A DNA stretch of 64,000 nt from Rhododendron vialii. Its lineage: Eukaryota; Streptophyta; Magnoliopsida; Ericales; Ericaceae. The first letter of the stretch is position 1, and each line of letters opens with the position of its first letter. Location of the stretch: contig NC_080568.1 of NCBI RefSeq assembly GCF_030253575.1, positions 6,919,501 through 6,983,500 of the forward strand. The letters are read 5' to 3'. Below the pieces are notes generated by a model. It saw only the letters and a program-made list of their open reading frames with translations, did not search any database and was not told the DNA's origin. The translations under genes were made by a program, and so were the position numbers. This document shows, one piece after another, positions 1 through 15,100 of this stretch.

Positions 1-1991
1 TCACTCCCCAAATAAATAATGTCACTCCTAAAAGGGAGTGCGGTTATCAATTTGGGAAATCCATATAGGGATTTGGGGAGTGACATTATAAATTTGGGGA
101 GTGGCATCATCTTTGTGCAGACTGATGCTATAGACTATCAATGAAGGAAGCATGATAATGTGTACATAAATTGAATTGGGTCTCTAGGTCTACCCTCTTT
201 GATGTCATTTGGCTTTGATTTGGGGCATAGTTCCACAGCAAAACACGTATAATGGGGCTACTATTTAAGTGGTATTCTGAGATCAACCATTTTGTACATA
301 TTGTTAAAAGTTAGGTCTGTTTCCAATCCTCCTCTGCTCATACCCGCCAATGATTGGGGACTACATGGGTTCTATTGCTGCTGTTGTTGTTGGAGTGGCA
401 TTATCGATGCCCAAAATTAAAATTAGTCTTTTTTTATACTCTATGTGCAAATGAAAAACATCATTTACTATAGTTGTTATTATGTTATTTTAATTTTTTT
501 TCTGGAACCGATGACTATTAATATTGTAATGCATCTTTTTATTTTTTTAGTATATATTTCGCCATTGCTAGGGTAAAATCCTGGTTCCGTCCTTACTCGC
601 GTCACTACTCTAGAACCTTGTATTGTGTTTGCGCTATTAATTCTTGTTAAAAGCATATTTAACAAGTCCAGTATGCATTTTAAAGACGTTTTTACTTTTG
701 CGCTTGTTTCAAAAACAATTTTTTACTTATGTGCTCGCCCTTCCGTTCACGCATACACACACAAATTATGTGCATGTAACCCTTCCGAGCACGTAAAAGT
801 AGTTTCTAGAAGAGTTCCAGTAGTACTACTTGAGATGCGGTGCGTGTTCAATGTTCAGCCATTTATATCACCAACAACCAACCCCCCAGACACAACCTAC
901 CTCCCCGACAGTACCTCCCCGACAATAAGCAATTGCATGTACGTCCCTACCACGGTACCACTGCTGGGGCAATGTGGCCTAGTTTTTTTCTTAAAAACTT
1001 ATTCAATAAAAATGCTAAATTTTGAATATTTTTCAATAAAATAATACAATTAAGTATTTTTCAATATTCGATCGGCTTAATTTTGACATGAACTCTTATT
1101 TTCAAATGGATTTTTAAAGTCTCAGGCCAAAACCACTTGACCAACCGATATGAGTTAATTTTTTCACGACTTGCTAATTTATAGCTCGAGATTAGCAAAA
1201 TAAACCGTGTTGGTGGTTGTTAATAACACTGATGAGTACAACTTTCCATCACAAAGATTATTTACTCACGTGGATCATCCCACAAGAATATTCTTTACAC
1301 GTAAATATAAGGAATTACTCATTTATAGAAGAGAAAATCTTCTTTACGGCTGTTCGGTAAAGAAGTTATGGAGTTCAATAGCGACCGTCTAAAGTGTTTT
1401 TGGACGATCCGGATTAAAAATCAATTATGACCGGTAATAATTGATTGTGATTAACTTTTTTTCAAAAAAATTTCATTAAAATCTGAACCGTCCAAAACCA
1501 AAAATTTCTTTATAGAAACCTTCCTTAATTCTCCTTATTGTATCCTACTTTCCATTATAATTCAACTGCACGAGAGATTATTCCATGTCTCTGAGCGGTG
1601 CCACAGATCTTTTTCAACAACACATCGAATGGAGCCTACATACTTATTTTGGATCCCACACTAAAATGTACGGTGGAATCAGGTCTTGGCACACCAAGTA
1701 GCGGTGCCCCAAATGTATTGAACAAATTTTCCAACTGCACACTTAAACGTAAGAGGATCCGCATCTTCAAACCTATCCTTCTTCAAGAGAGATTTTATTT
1801 ACCTCACCGTCAATGCCATTTTTCTACAGTCGGACTATGTGCACAAATTTGCGGTCTACAGAACCCCTACGGCCCACTTTTAGGTCTCACACGAATAATT
1901 CGGGTCATTCTTTAACTTTAACTTAATTTTTCGAGTGGCTTCGTGAAACAAAATATTTTAAAAACTCGGATTGTTCGTGTAAGACCCTTAA
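1..1991. other. intergenic, no gene seen
   Basis: No reading frame here resembles a known protein. Bases 1-110 hold a degenerate fold-back built from GGGAGTG/CACTCCC words, and 270-370 is a diverged copy of the repeat found twice at 10.7-11.2 kb (shared words such as AACCATTTTGTACATAT and CCGCCAATGATTG). Related fold-back DNA recurs at 11270-11400. The rest is AT-rich single-copy-looking DNA. Confidence 0.5.
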
Positions 1992-2237
1992 GGCCCCGTT
2001 CCATAACGATAAATAAGTACTTATTTTTTAAGAAGGCAATTTCAAGCTCAAAAATCATGTACTTACGCAGATAATTTTTCTATCACTATGGATCTTGTTT
2101 GATAGATCTCACTGAGATCTTTAATCTTTAATATGGTGCAAAAAAAATTGAAAAAATATTTTTTATTTAAATTATTTTTGAGTTTAAAAATGTAAAATAA
2201 GCTACTTATTTTTTAAAAAGATTTCTGGAACGGGGCC
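1992..2237. mobile_element. PIF/Harbinger MITE, GGCCCCGTTCC family, copy 1
   Basis: The ends are GGCCCCGTTCCATAA and its inverted partner, flanked by TAA on both sides (1989-1991 and 2238-2240). A 3-bp TWA target duplication with GG...CC ends is typical of Tourist-like PIF/Harbinger MITEs. The 246-bp interior has no coding capacity and shares GATAGATCTCACTGAGATCT-type words with the copies at 4264, 6812 and 57201. Confidence 0.85.
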
Positions 2238-2529
2238 TAAGTGAGCTCCATAAGACGATCTATGCACAACAAATCTGTGCCCATATCCTTAGCGCTTTTT
2301 TCTAATTCACGCATTTAGCTGTGGACCTCACGATAACATGTGATAGTGTGAGGCATTGCATTATAGCAAAGAAATGTCAAAGAAAAATTGTACCTTGCTC
2401 AGGAACACCGTCATACGATGCCTCAAACTTATTCACATCGACATAGGATCTCAAAATCAAATATTTGAGTTTCGCATATCAATGTAGTGAAAAAAGGAGC
2501 CTAAAATACCACATGATTCAAACGAAACA

Positions 2530-2820
2530 TGTTGATTGAGATCAGCTCAAGACTCGGCTTGTTACGTCCCGACTTTGTTCTACTCGATTACTAACCGAGT
2601 TCGAGCTTAAGTTTGAGTTTTAGGCTCATAAAGCAAAGCAGAGCTCGACACACTAAAGCTCGACACTCATACGTATAGTTGAGCTCAGTTATAGAGGCTC
2701 GTTTAGTAGATAAACAAAGGACTCGACTCGTTTACAAAAGAGCTGAGCTCTAGTTTTAGTCTTGTTTCGTAAACAAACTGAGCTCGAAACACCACAAAAA
2801 GCTCGTCTCGTCTACACCTG
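2530..2820. repeat. degenerate GAGCTCG-rich repeat
   Basis: Irregular iterations of GAGCTCGA, ACTCGTTTAC and GTAAACAAA words on both strands, ending about 100 bp before the TATA box of the GSTU gene. It looks like a decayed short inverted-repeat element. No terminal repeats could be fixed. Confidence 0.5.
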
Positions 2821-2926
2821 TACGTGACGGTGTCCCAATAACACCAAATAATGTCTCATTCACAACCCCCATCCCCATGCACCATCAATATGTTCACACT
2901 CTTTATTCACGCTTATCATCCCCTCC

Positions 2927-2935
2927 TATTTATAC
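2927..2935 (+). promoter_or_regulatory. TATA box of GSTU-1
   Basis: CTATTTATA lies about 105 bp before the ATG at 3039. The minus-strand GSTU gene at 52858 has a TATA motif at nearly the same distance, which supports both assignments. No further cis-elements could be assigned. Confidence 0.6.
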
Positions 2936-3020
2936 CCACACAAACACACACTTCCCTTGAACCAAAACCAGCCACATCGACCTCTTTAACGAAACCAACA
3001 CCTCATTTCCCTCTCACTAA

Positions 3021-5169
<2,149 letters not shown>

Positions 5170-6811
5170 AGTAAGATCCTTTAAAGGGGTGTTTATTGTA
5201 GGTTTTTTTTTTGTGCTTTGTCGGGATCCATGTCGCCGTAGTTTATGCTTTTGCTTATGGGCAAAATAGCTTAAATAAGTTGAAAATGGAAAGTAATCAG
5301 GAAGCTTTTATTTTGATGGTTTTTAGGTTTGTTGGTAGCAAAATCAGGTTTTACCCCAGTTTATTGAGGCACCAAACACCTAGTTGGTTTTTTGTGCTTG
5401 TAGTAGTTGGGAATATGTTTTGGAGTTAATGATGTTAAACCCCTTTTGTCTGGTTCTATTCGAGTAGTTAAACATCGTGTGGTTGTTAGGAGTAATTGGA
5501 GTCCCTACGAAGAATCTTTAGAGAATTTGTATGCTTGTTTAATAGCCGAAAAATGATTTGAACATTGACGTTTGAATACATTCGGACACAGATATGTCGA
5601 CAAGCCTCCGAGGAGGGTGACGTTCGCATACATAGCGTCCGAATTTATATCCAGATACTTGTTGCCGAATGTTTGTATTAGTAGCTCTTACTAGCCTCTG
5701 TTTGTACTCTGGGCCTGTTTTGTGACAAAATAGGCAATTCAATTCCAACTACCTTTTTGGATATCGGTGGGTACCATGTGGCCATGCTCACGTGGAGCCA
5801 GAATAGCTCATTCGGGCTATTTAAAAGTGTATTCGACGGCCTAGATTGAAACTCTCTTTCTCCTCTCACCCCACCATTCTCTCTCCTCTCTCTCCAAAAT
5901 TTGAGCCGTTCAAAATCGAAATGGACGATCCGAATGCACTGAACGAGCATCCCGTGTTATCCACTGACACTGAAAAATTTCTTACCTTTTTGTCATCACA
6001 AATCATACCCACTTTTGTGCCCCCCATAAATCATTAAATCTCAACGATATTTTGAAGCTGAAGTTGATGTTGTATGGCCCTAGCTTTGTCCAATGGTGGG
6101 TGCTCTTGACCATGCTGTCTAATCCACACGGAGCGCAGCTGTCAATTCCAGATTGGCTTACTGCTGGAGAATCAATGTTGTCCATATGGTTGATCTTTTT
6201 CATAATCATAATGATGAAACGTATGCCAGTGTTCTGTTCGTGATTTTAATGTACACCTCACACACTTTAACTATTAGTTTTAGCTTTCTTTTGTCCATGA
6301 TTTGGCCGCATGCACACCTCACACACTTTTCATGTTCCGTTCTTCAGGCCTTTGTTGGCCTTCGCTTGTCGTCGGCGTTTCTAGGCCTTTTGTTGGCCTT
6401 TATTCTCTGACGATAGCATAATTGTTTGTCTTTTGTGTTTTGTGGATCAGTACGCATTGTTCTATTCCTCATACCCTAGTTTGGTCTTTGCTCGTTGCTG
6501 ACGTGTCTTCATTATTGTATTGGCGATAGCACAATTGTACTTTTATTATTATTATTATTATTAATGCATTTCTTGCTCTTCTACCAAAAAAAAAAGTACC
6601 AACTCTACGAACCCGCATTACATAATCTTTCAGTAGACCCTTTCATCATCCATTCTCGTTCTTAACTTTTGGGCTCAGGAATCCAAATAGCTTAAACCAT
6701 TTCGAAAGGTTCTTTCACATTCTCGCTCCTATTTCCATTTTTACTACGCTTGCGCATGCATGTTGTTGGATACGACTAGCGTTTATATGATCATACCGAC
6801 TTTTTTAATTA
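5170..6811. other. GSTU-1 downstream DNA; possible LINE 3' tail
   Basis: The 3' untranslated region of GSTU-1 should lie in the first few hundred bases, but no single polyadenylation signal stands out. From about 6320 to 6592 a T/G-rich stretch ends in (TTA)n at 6541-6564 and an A10 run, as plant LINE 3' ends do. No reverse-transcriptase frame precedes it. The frame at 5846-6037 matches nothing I know. Confidence 0.35.
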
Positions 6812-7162
6812 GGTTCCGTTCCAGAAATCTTCTTAAAAAATAAGTACTTATTTTGAAACTTCTCAAAGAAAAATAAAAAGGGTTGTTCCAGAAAACTCAA
6901 ATAAGCAGGTTATTTCACATTTTCAAACTAAAAAATAACGTAAATGAAAAATAATTTTTTAATTTTTTTTGCACCGTATTAAAAATCTCAATGAGATCTA
7001 TCAAATAAGATTCATATAGATAGGAAAATTATTTACGTAAATACATGATTTTTAAGCTTAAAGTTGCCTTAACTAAAAAATAAGTACTTACTTTTTATTT
7101 TGTAGAACAAGCTTTATTATTGAACAAAAAATAAGAACTTATTCAAGTTCTGGAACGGGGCC
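6812..7162. mobile_element. PIF/Harbinger MITE, GGCCCCGTTCC family, copy 3
   Basis: TTA flanks both sides (6809-6811 and 7163-7165). The left end has drifted to GGTTCCGTTCCAGAA, while the right end keeps TTCTGGAACGGGGCC. The 351-bp interior shares its central palindromic words with the other copies. Confidence 0.85.
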
Positions 7163-7234
7163 TTAGTCATATACCAGCAAATGACATCGCCCTTGCACTG
7201 TACACATGAGCACATTCTCACTTTTGTATAGCCT

Positions 7235-8035
7235 ATACTTAGTAATTAGGAATTACACAATGTTGCGATGGAAAGAGGTGTTGATGCACCAGCGGCACCA
7301 CGGGAGAGTGTGTGTATGGGGCAATTGACATTTAATAATCTTTTTTTTTAAACATGGATGTAAAGTCTAGTCATTTATCCAACATAATTGTGGGTATGGC
7401 CAAATTTTTTGAAAAATTCAACAAACATCATGTTTTTTTTCTTCTTTATAATGGACATTGCGAGACCTCAAATCCCTATACTTGTATTCGCTTATACAGG
7501 TTTATTGTATTGAAAACTAAAGAAACACAATGAAAACTTATGCTTAACCAACATGAAAAATGGCTCAAACTTCCATGCTAGTCCTTGCTATAAAACCAAA
7601 GACATCTCCCTTTTGCTTCTTGCGTTATTGGAATTTTAAAAAATCAGCCAAATCTGAAGTTACTTTTATATGTTCCGCAGCGACATTTACCAGCATTACA
7701 AGGTATCTTACGTGACCTGGTAAGTTGACTAGGGGTGAGCGAAAATCTGACCAATCAAATGAACCCCTACCGACCCGAGCAACAATCCAATGAGTTGCCT
7801 TGTTGATTACAGCCTGAGGATTGGGCGATAGCGGGTTACAAATCAGCAAAACCCGATAACTTCATAATTCGGGTTTCAAAATCCAACCCCAGAGCAGCCC
7901 GTGCACATTCTCTCCGGGTAAAATCCAACCTACAAGAATTACCTCCACTTATGGATCGATAACCAATTTTCAGCATATTCAAGCTATTTTTGATCCAGTA
8001 GATAACTTATAGCAAAATCTGGAAACAACATTTTT
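7235..8035. repeat. copy of GSTU downstream flank without its GSTU
   Basis: Aligns by eye, in the same orientation, to 61310-61690 and in part to 49500-49740. Shared words include CGAGCAACAATCCAATGAG, CCTACAAGAATTACC and GGAAACAACA. In the other two places this DNA lies just beyond the stop codon of a minus-strand GSTU. Here no GSTU exon follows; the next recognisable coding DNA is the WAT1-like piece. Either a GSTU was lost here or this is a dispersed repeat. Confidence 0.65.
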
Positions 8036-8315
8036 GAAGAGTGATGCTACAGGTACCGACGGGGTCGGTACCGAAATCGTAGGGACGGCCGCGCCGGGCC
8101 GTCTCCGGCCACCGGACGGCCGATCTAAGCCGTCCAAAAATTCTATAAAAAAAAAACGAGGGGGCCTACGCGAAAATCAATGGCATCCAAGGTGTGTAAG
8201 GTGTTTGATCCGAACATCATTTTTTCGTGTATATATGTATATTCTCAATTCTACATTCTCATGTAAACTTCTGGCTTCCCCACTGTCACATTTTGCATCG
8301 GGCTCCTCTTCTCTA

Positions 8316-9092
8316 TCATGGCCGGCAGTGTTCGTCGCGACCATCTCTCCGTTCTTTCCCCCACACAACCGCATAGAGCCCAATGACAATCAGGACTGAC
8401 CCTACAACACTTAACATTGGAAAAAAATAGCTTCTTTGTTATCAACCAACATGTATCAAACTATTTGCTCGAATTCAAAGGAAAAAAATGAAATAGAAGA
8501 ACTTGTACGTACGTCCCAACATATAATTTCTCTTGCAGAACCATCCAATTGATAATCACTGCAATGATCAGTGGGAGTGGGTGGAACGCTGAGATGAATA
8601 GAGGACCTTTCTTTTTAATACCCCATGACATGAGGTAATATGCAAGTGCATTTACTACACACAATTGCCATTGTTACAAAGATTAATAGAAACAAGGAAT
8701 GATGGCATCGAACCCCTAACCCAAGACCTAAACGATTTACAATGCTACAAGTAATCCTATGCCCATCCGAGACCCAATCCCCAAGTTTGGCAAGAAACCA
8801 AATACGGGAAACCCATTGGAACGAAGCCCACACCCGTTGGCCTAAATACCCAGATAAATAAATGAAAGACCAAAGGTAATTAATAACTAATTAACTGATG
8901 TAATTATTAAATAAAAAGATGGAGAGTTTGTACCACATAAAGAGTTGAAATAACTCTGATGCTGGGACGTAGCGACCATGCAGATAGGTCACGTTTGGCA
9001 ATGAATGCAATGATTCCACTCTCTATGCATGCCATCAAGCATATTAATGTCGAGCTTGTAAATGGAGCGGAATAATTCACACCCATTCTTGC
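8316..9092 (-). pseudogene. WAT1/EamA-type transporter, 3' exons only
   Basis: Three exon-like blocks encode the last part of a plant drug/metabolite (EamA, WAT1-related, nodulin MtN21-like) membrane transporter. Block 9092-8934 contains SSTLICLMACIESGIIAF and AWSLRP. Block about 8654-8513 reads ALAYYLMSWGIKKKGPLF, then AFHPLPLIIAVI and QEKLYVG. Block 8409-8316 reads VVGSVLIVIGLYAVVWGK and ends at TGA. The junction between the last two (GGGAC|GTACGT to TTAAG|TGTTG) restores frame exactly. The first junction does not: the only AG acceptor (8656-8655) gives the wrong phase with either nearby donor. The earlier exons, about two thirds of the usual 350-400 residues, are not found upstream. These proteins sit in membranes and move small metabolites or auxin. 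Confidence 0.75.
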
Positions 9093-9404
9093 CTGTAGGG
9101 ATCAATAAAAGAAAACCTTCAAAACTTACACCAAACAAATCACTGTATTTTATACCTTTTCAAATTAGGTTACCTACGGCTACGTACATCCAAGCACAAT
9201 ATTTGGAAAGGAGATTCTAAAGACTTTGCTCACCCAATCCCAAAATAAAAACTCCAATCAATATTTCTATTTCCCAGCACATATTGCCTCACTTGAACTT
9301 TGCAAAATCATAAATCTACCCTTCACGTTTGATTTCAAAGTGGGGACCAATGAAGTCACAAAAGTGACTGACCTTTAAAAGAAATTTGGGCCAAACTTGG
9401 ATAT

Positions 9405-9645
9405 GCTGTTAGGGTTTGGTTTGGGCTGGGATGGGATGGGCTTTAATTATTGGAACTGGGCAGTTTTGGCCTTTGGTTTGTTTATTTGAGTTGTATTTGT
9501 TTGATCCGGCATTTGAGGCCTTTAGGTGTTCGGGGTTTTGTCCCCTCGGGTGTTTTTGTAATCTTTGATTGAATTCCCCTCCTCTCTCTCCCTCACTTGA
9601 TGTATCCTTATTAAGTTTCTTAATATTATTTTGCTGTTTCAAAAA
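9405..9645 (+). mobile_element. possible LINE 3' end
   Basis: A G/T-rich stretch (GGTTTGGTTTGGGCTGGGA) passes into TTTGTAATC, a CT-rich segment, TATCCTTATTAAG and a short A run at about 9640. This is the usual look of a plant L1-type 3' untranslated end. No reverse transcriptase or endonuclease frame is attached, and no target duplication was found. Confidence 0.35.
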
Positions 9646-10441
9646 AATGGATTTGTAGAATCAATCCACTTGCATCCACATATTCTACAATAATGTCGTG
9701 TTTTGAACATCAAATTTTCATTTCCCCGGTTTGTACTTTTTCCCAATATTATAAATTTGGACAAGGGAGTTTAGAATTTCAATATTCAAAATTTTTATCG
9801 TACCTCAATTATTTCTTCTTTTTGTATACTCAACGATGTTTTGACGGAATTACTTTGTTATTCTTCGGAGTAGGACTATGTTTAGCACGGTAGTGCAAAA
9901 CTCGATTGCATCATTATAGCAGACTATTCCAACGATCACAGTCCAAATAGCGTTGATTACTCAGTTTGTGTAAAGAGGCGTAGAAAAATTGATCGATGAA
10001 AATTATGAATGTGTAAACGCGTGTAACGCATCACTTGAAATTCCGATTGAGATTGTAAATAATTTGCTTGCATCTCTGTAACCAAGATGTTCGTCAAGTA
10101 AAACAAATAATTAATTGGTCTTTATCTTTTTAATCTTAGCTAGCTAGCAGCGCTATGTGTTTTATTAAACACAACAAAGAGCATGTAAACATATATAATT
10201 ATAGTTGGTATTTTTTTTAATCTGATTTAAAGTTGGTGTTTGAGAATTACCAACCTATCTGGTTGGCCCTTCTTCTATAACTACTGTATATACGGGAGGA
10301 GTCCATCACAAATTAAGCTCAATAACGTACGGAAACAAACTTTATTTTGTGAATCATAAGGAAATTTTGTGTGTGTGTGTGAGTAAAGAGATCGATCGAA
10401 CTTTGTAGAGTTGAAAACAAATTGCATACAGATCATTATTA
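9646..10441. other. intergenic, nothing recognised
   Basis: AT-rich DNA with no frame resembling a known protein and no terminal repeats that I can pair. A short GT run lies at about 10370-10381. Confidence 0.4.
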
Positions 10442-10657
10442 CTCCATCTGTCCAAATTTTTTGTGTATGTTTTCTTTTTGGAACCTCTCAAAAAATTATC
10501 TTATATCTTTTGATCTATAATATTTTAAATTTTCAATATGGATCGTTTGATAGATCTCAATTAATTTTGTTAACCAAAAATTTCAAAATAATAAAAAAAT
10601 GTTATAGATTGTGGAATATAGGTAAGTTTTTGAGAGGTCCCAAAAAAAGACCTAGCT
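10442..10657. mobile_element. decayed Stowaway-like MITE
   Basis: The left end CTCCATCTGTCCAAATT follows TA and resembles the CTCCCTCCGTCCC terminus of the copy at 37032. Internal words such as TATGGATCGTTTGATAGATC and GAGAGGTC also match. The right terminus has decayed, so the end coordinate is approximate. Confidence 0.5.
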
Positions 10658-10713
10658 AGAACGACACTTTTATTTTTTACAAAAATCATAAGTAAGGTGA
10701 AGTAAAACGTTCC

Positions 10714-11267
10714 TTTACCTCCTCTCTTCTTGGAGGCATAGGGAGACCATTGTCTCAGTAGTGTTCTGAGAGCAACCATTTTGTGCATATATTGCTAAAA
10801 GTTAAGTTTATCTCCAATTCAGCCCGCCAATATGATTGTGGAATAGATGGGTCCATGCAGCCCAAGATATGGCGCTGGCTATGACGAGAAAATTAAGGTC
10901 CCAAAAACAAGTTGTTGCTTCGGGTTCGGGTGCTGGAATTCCCTTCACCAATAATGTTTTTTGGTACAAATGTCATGATCTTTATTTATTTTTACCTCCT
11001 CTCTTCTTGGAGGTATAGGAAGACTACTATCTCAGTAGTGTTCTGAGAATAACCACTTTGTGCATATATTGCTAAAGGTTAAGTCTATTTCCAATCAAGC
11101 CAGCCAATATGATTGTGGACTAGATAGGTCCATGCAACCCAAGATATGGTGCTGGCTATGACGAGAAAATTAAGGCCCAAAAAACAAGTTGTTGCTTCGG
11201 GTTCGGGTGCTTGAATTCCCTTCACCAATAATGTTTGTCCAGGTGGTAGTTAAAAGGGGGTTAATGT
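10714..11267. repeat. 277-bp tandem duplication
   Basis: The unit beginning TTTACCTCCTCTCTTCTTGG at 10714 recurs at 10991. Both units continue through GTAGTGTTCTGAGA, GGTCCATGCA, CTGGCTATGACGAGAAAATT and end in CCCTTCACCAATAATGTTT. Differences are scattered point changes. A third, more diverged partial copy lies at 270-370. No coding frame is shared between units. Confidence 0.85.
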
Positions 11268-11483
11268 AATTTTCCCAATTTATAATGCCACTCTGCAAAT
11301 TTATAATGTCACTCCCAAAAAGAAGTACGGTTATCAATTTAGAAAATGACATTATCAATATGAAATTGATTATAAATTTAAAGAGTTACATTATCAATTG
11401 ACCTTATTATTTATGTGTTCTCCGAAACACCAAACAATGAAGAAAACAAATCATTACGAAACAGGTAGTTCCCTGAAGCATTA

Positions 11484-11938
11484 GAGCATCCACAATGTAA
11501 TAATCAAAACTAAAAGGTTGCTAAAGTTAGCAATATTTGTTCAAAAAAGTGTTCACATTGTAATAACCAAACTTAGCAACCTCTTAGCAACTCATCAAAT
11601 TTTGATCTTTGAATAACCAAACTTAACAACTTTTACCAATAACCAAAACTCAATAACCAAACCCAATAACCAAATTCAAATCTAAAAAATTAAAAAACAC
11701 CTCACATTAGAATCGTCTTATCGAAACGAATAATTTGGTGTGGTCAGGTGCGTGATTGGAACTCATTTGCAATTGGACATAGATGCATTGCGTATTGTGG
11801 GGGGTTTTTTATAGGAATACAAAAATAACCAATGTGGAGATCAAGTTTGTTAGGTTTGATTATAAACTAAATGGATAATCAAATGCTGACGTGGCACATT
11901 TTGGTTATTGATTTTGATTATTCCCATTGCGGATGCTC
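11484..11938. mobile_element. PIF/Harbinger-like MITE, GAGCATCCACA family, copy 1
   Basis: TTA (11481-11483) then GAGCATCCACAATG at the left. The right end is CATTGCGGATGCTC then TTA (11939-11941). Internal words GTTGCTAAAGTTAGCAA and AACCAAACTTAGCAAC recur in the copies at 51672 and about 39060. No coding capacity in 455 bp. Confidence 0.8.
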
Positions 11939-12170
11939 TTAGGCCAACATAGATCGGTCTATATTTGGAAATTAGATCTCTTCTATTTTCGACAAACAAG
12001 AAACCCAGCAAAAAATAAGTTTTCAAAAATAATCTTTGATGTTAGGTGTTCAACAATTTAGATCTAAAGATACCCATCCAAGGAAAAATGTGTTACTTAT
12101 CATGGCCTGAACCCAAAAAAAAAAATTTGATGATGACAGTGGTAACAAAGATTTTCATCAATTGGGTGAC

Positions 12171-15100
12171 CTATCTGCCGAAGAAAATCCTGTTTACAAC
12201 ATCAACAGGTAAAGCATAAGCTGGATCTATGGCTTTCAATCCTGGATATTCAAGAAGTGAGAGACCTGCAAAATGAACAAACAGAACAAAGTCAGTGAGT
12301 TATGGAATCTTAAAAAGTCTACATAAATGGAGTTTGGCTCCAGTCCAGTGAAATTAGATAGTAAGAAATAACCACAAGTGGTAAGCCTAGCGGAAAGTTG
12401 AACCATGATAAGCAACACAGGAACTTCATGAGTAGAAATTCCATGGACCTCTTGGACACAATCAAGATCCTAACTTAAAATCAGAAAGTAATCTTCATTC
12501 GAATCTCATATTTGGCTCAGCCACCTACTCATCTTTCACAATGAAGAGATCAAATTCACTCTAAACCTTTTGATTTTTTTTTCCAGTGGAATTGTTTACT
12601 TCATGGTGGGCTGAGACTGGAACCTTAAAACATGTGAAGTGTCCCTCTTAGTCAAAAGATGATTGGGAAATAGTATGAATTATGTTGAACAATTTCTAGG
12701 AAGACGGGAGGCCCATTAAGAAAAGTAGTACTCAGAGCACAAGGCTCCCACCTCCTACACTCAATTCCCTCCAACCAAAAGCGCCTGAGGGAAATAGAAA
12801 CTACAAACGTGGCAGTTTAAATGGCAACCAATCCGATGCTAGCTGGATTTGTGACCCAGAACACCGCCCAAAATATGCTAGAAGGAAACATTTGAAGGTA
12901 GTACCATCTTGGATTTTATTCTAGGAAATCCCAATTAACAAAATGGCTCAAGAAACTCTTAAACATAACAAGGGGTTGACATGAAAATTGATAACAAATA
13001 ATTAACTACATCAGCAGATAATAAAATGCCCACATAAAGAGAACAATAAGCTTTCTCCCCCAAACTAAGAATTAAACCGGGAAACAGACTAAAAATTGGA
13101 GGACAAGAAATCCAACAGTTGCATACCAAAAACTGATTTTGCCTCAAAAGAAAAAGAAAACATACCAGCAACTCCGAAATACGTATGGAAAACATCAACA
13201 GCATCATTTGGCCGATCAGAAATGCCTCCCTTCTCTTTATCCTGCATTTATGACATGTAACAGCAACAATATCAGGTAAAACCACAAATAACAGTATGAA
13301 ATTTTCCAGGACTGGAAGTGGCTCACTAGATTCAAAAGCAACCTGACAGTCCAAGATATATTTAACAAGCTTTTCCTTGTCAATCCAATGAACTCTGTCT
13401 ATCATGATCAAGCTAGAAAGAACCCACCAAGAGTAGCAGACCTGTGCAATTTGATCATCAGGAACATTTAATTTACAGATTTAAACAAAATCTCAGTTGG
13501 AAAAAATGATAACCAACATCTGGAAGCTTCTCCGGACGTCCGTTTAGACCTCCAGATTTATCTTGTCGCTCACATAACCACCACCCAAGGAGGTCCTTAT
13601 CAATTTGATGTAGAGAACCAGTTATCGCAAGAGCAGCCACACAGCAGAAAACTGCAGTTATAATGGTCATACTGGCCGTGAAATTAATGTGTAGAGTCTA
13701 GTTTAGGGATATAAACATTTTTCAAACCATACACATAACTGATAAACCAAAGTGATATTAGCTCACTGAATATAATCTTAAAGAGATATTCATACTCTTG
13801 ATTGAGGATTTCTAACAGATTAACCGTCAGAGTGATTACTTAGTCAACTGAAAGATCATCCCCAAACAGAAGCGATTTTGGCCAGCTATCAATAACAGAA
13901 TCTATCTGCAATTAACAAAGTCTAAGCCCTACGCAAATAGATTGGAAGCTTCAACTATTGGATAGCATCAACATAATAAGATCAATATTTCCATAATCTT
14001 GGGCTTCTTTTGCTGACAATCTGATGGTAAGTGCTGTCTATCAGCTTATACAGACTAGCGGCCGGTGCACTCTGAATGATTCAGGGAAAAATTAGTTCTA
14101 AGGCTTCTAAGCGATGGCAAAGTTCGTCTCCCTTTTGTCTCTTGATGAGCAACAAAATCTTTCACAAGTACAATAAAAGCTGGTCCAAGAAATAAAAAGC
14201 AGGGACAAAATGTCCCCTAAAGAAAATGGAAAAAACATAAGAGAACAGAAATACTTGTCACAAAATGCTGCCAATCCCTACTTATAAAAAACAGTTAGAT
14301 CCCCTTAAAGAGGAAGTCAGTGAAATCCTAACCAAAGAAAATAAGAGATATTATTCCCACTTTTTCGAACTTATCCTCAGAAAAGAAAATTTGGTCAGCC
14401 CTCTAGGCATACCTTATTAGGGAAGGTTGGTTTCCATGACAACCAATTGTATTACCCTATGTTAGAATATAGTATTGGTATTAGTCCCCCATTGGTTAAA
14501 GTAGTCTTATGTTATGATTTTCCATTATATAAATAAGAGTTGATTGTGTTAAGGTTAGTTAACACTTTTTCTTCCTAAACAACATGGTATCAGAGCGGGT
14601 TCACAATCCACCTTAGATATACAAAACCCTAGCCGCCACCCTCTACCGCCATCATCATCTCACCACGAAACCCTAAAATCAAAACCCTAATCCTGGCCTC
14701 TATCTTAACCCTAATCTCTTCCACCCATCAAAATCCCAAACTGAAATCTATAGCCATTAACCACTGTTCACCGATTACTGTTCACTGTCGGTACTGTTCA
14801 TGTATTACTGTTCATCATCAGTACTATACACTTGTTACTGTTCATCGCTGTTTAGTACTGTCCATCACTCATGGCTGGTCAGATCTGTTCTATGGTTCTG
14901 CTTTTGATTGCCGAAGGTATATTCGTATTGGTATTGTTGGTAATTGTTTAATGCTTACTTTTAGTTGGTAGAATATTGGTGGTTGATCCGTTGGTTGCCT
15001 CTCATTGCACGGTGACATTTTTGCAATGAAATCTGATTCTGATTCTGCTTCCGCTTCCGTTGTCTCTAGTGGGTGTGGTTCTTCATTCAACCATGGTCAT

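Noticed and set aside
625-1044. 139-codon plus-strand frame
   Set aside because: No similarity to any family I know, atypical composition, no splice or promoter context.
8048-8070. Perfect palindrome GGTACCGAC/GTCGGTACC
   Set aside because: Short, no flanking duplication, could be the edge of an unidentified MITE; not enough to name.
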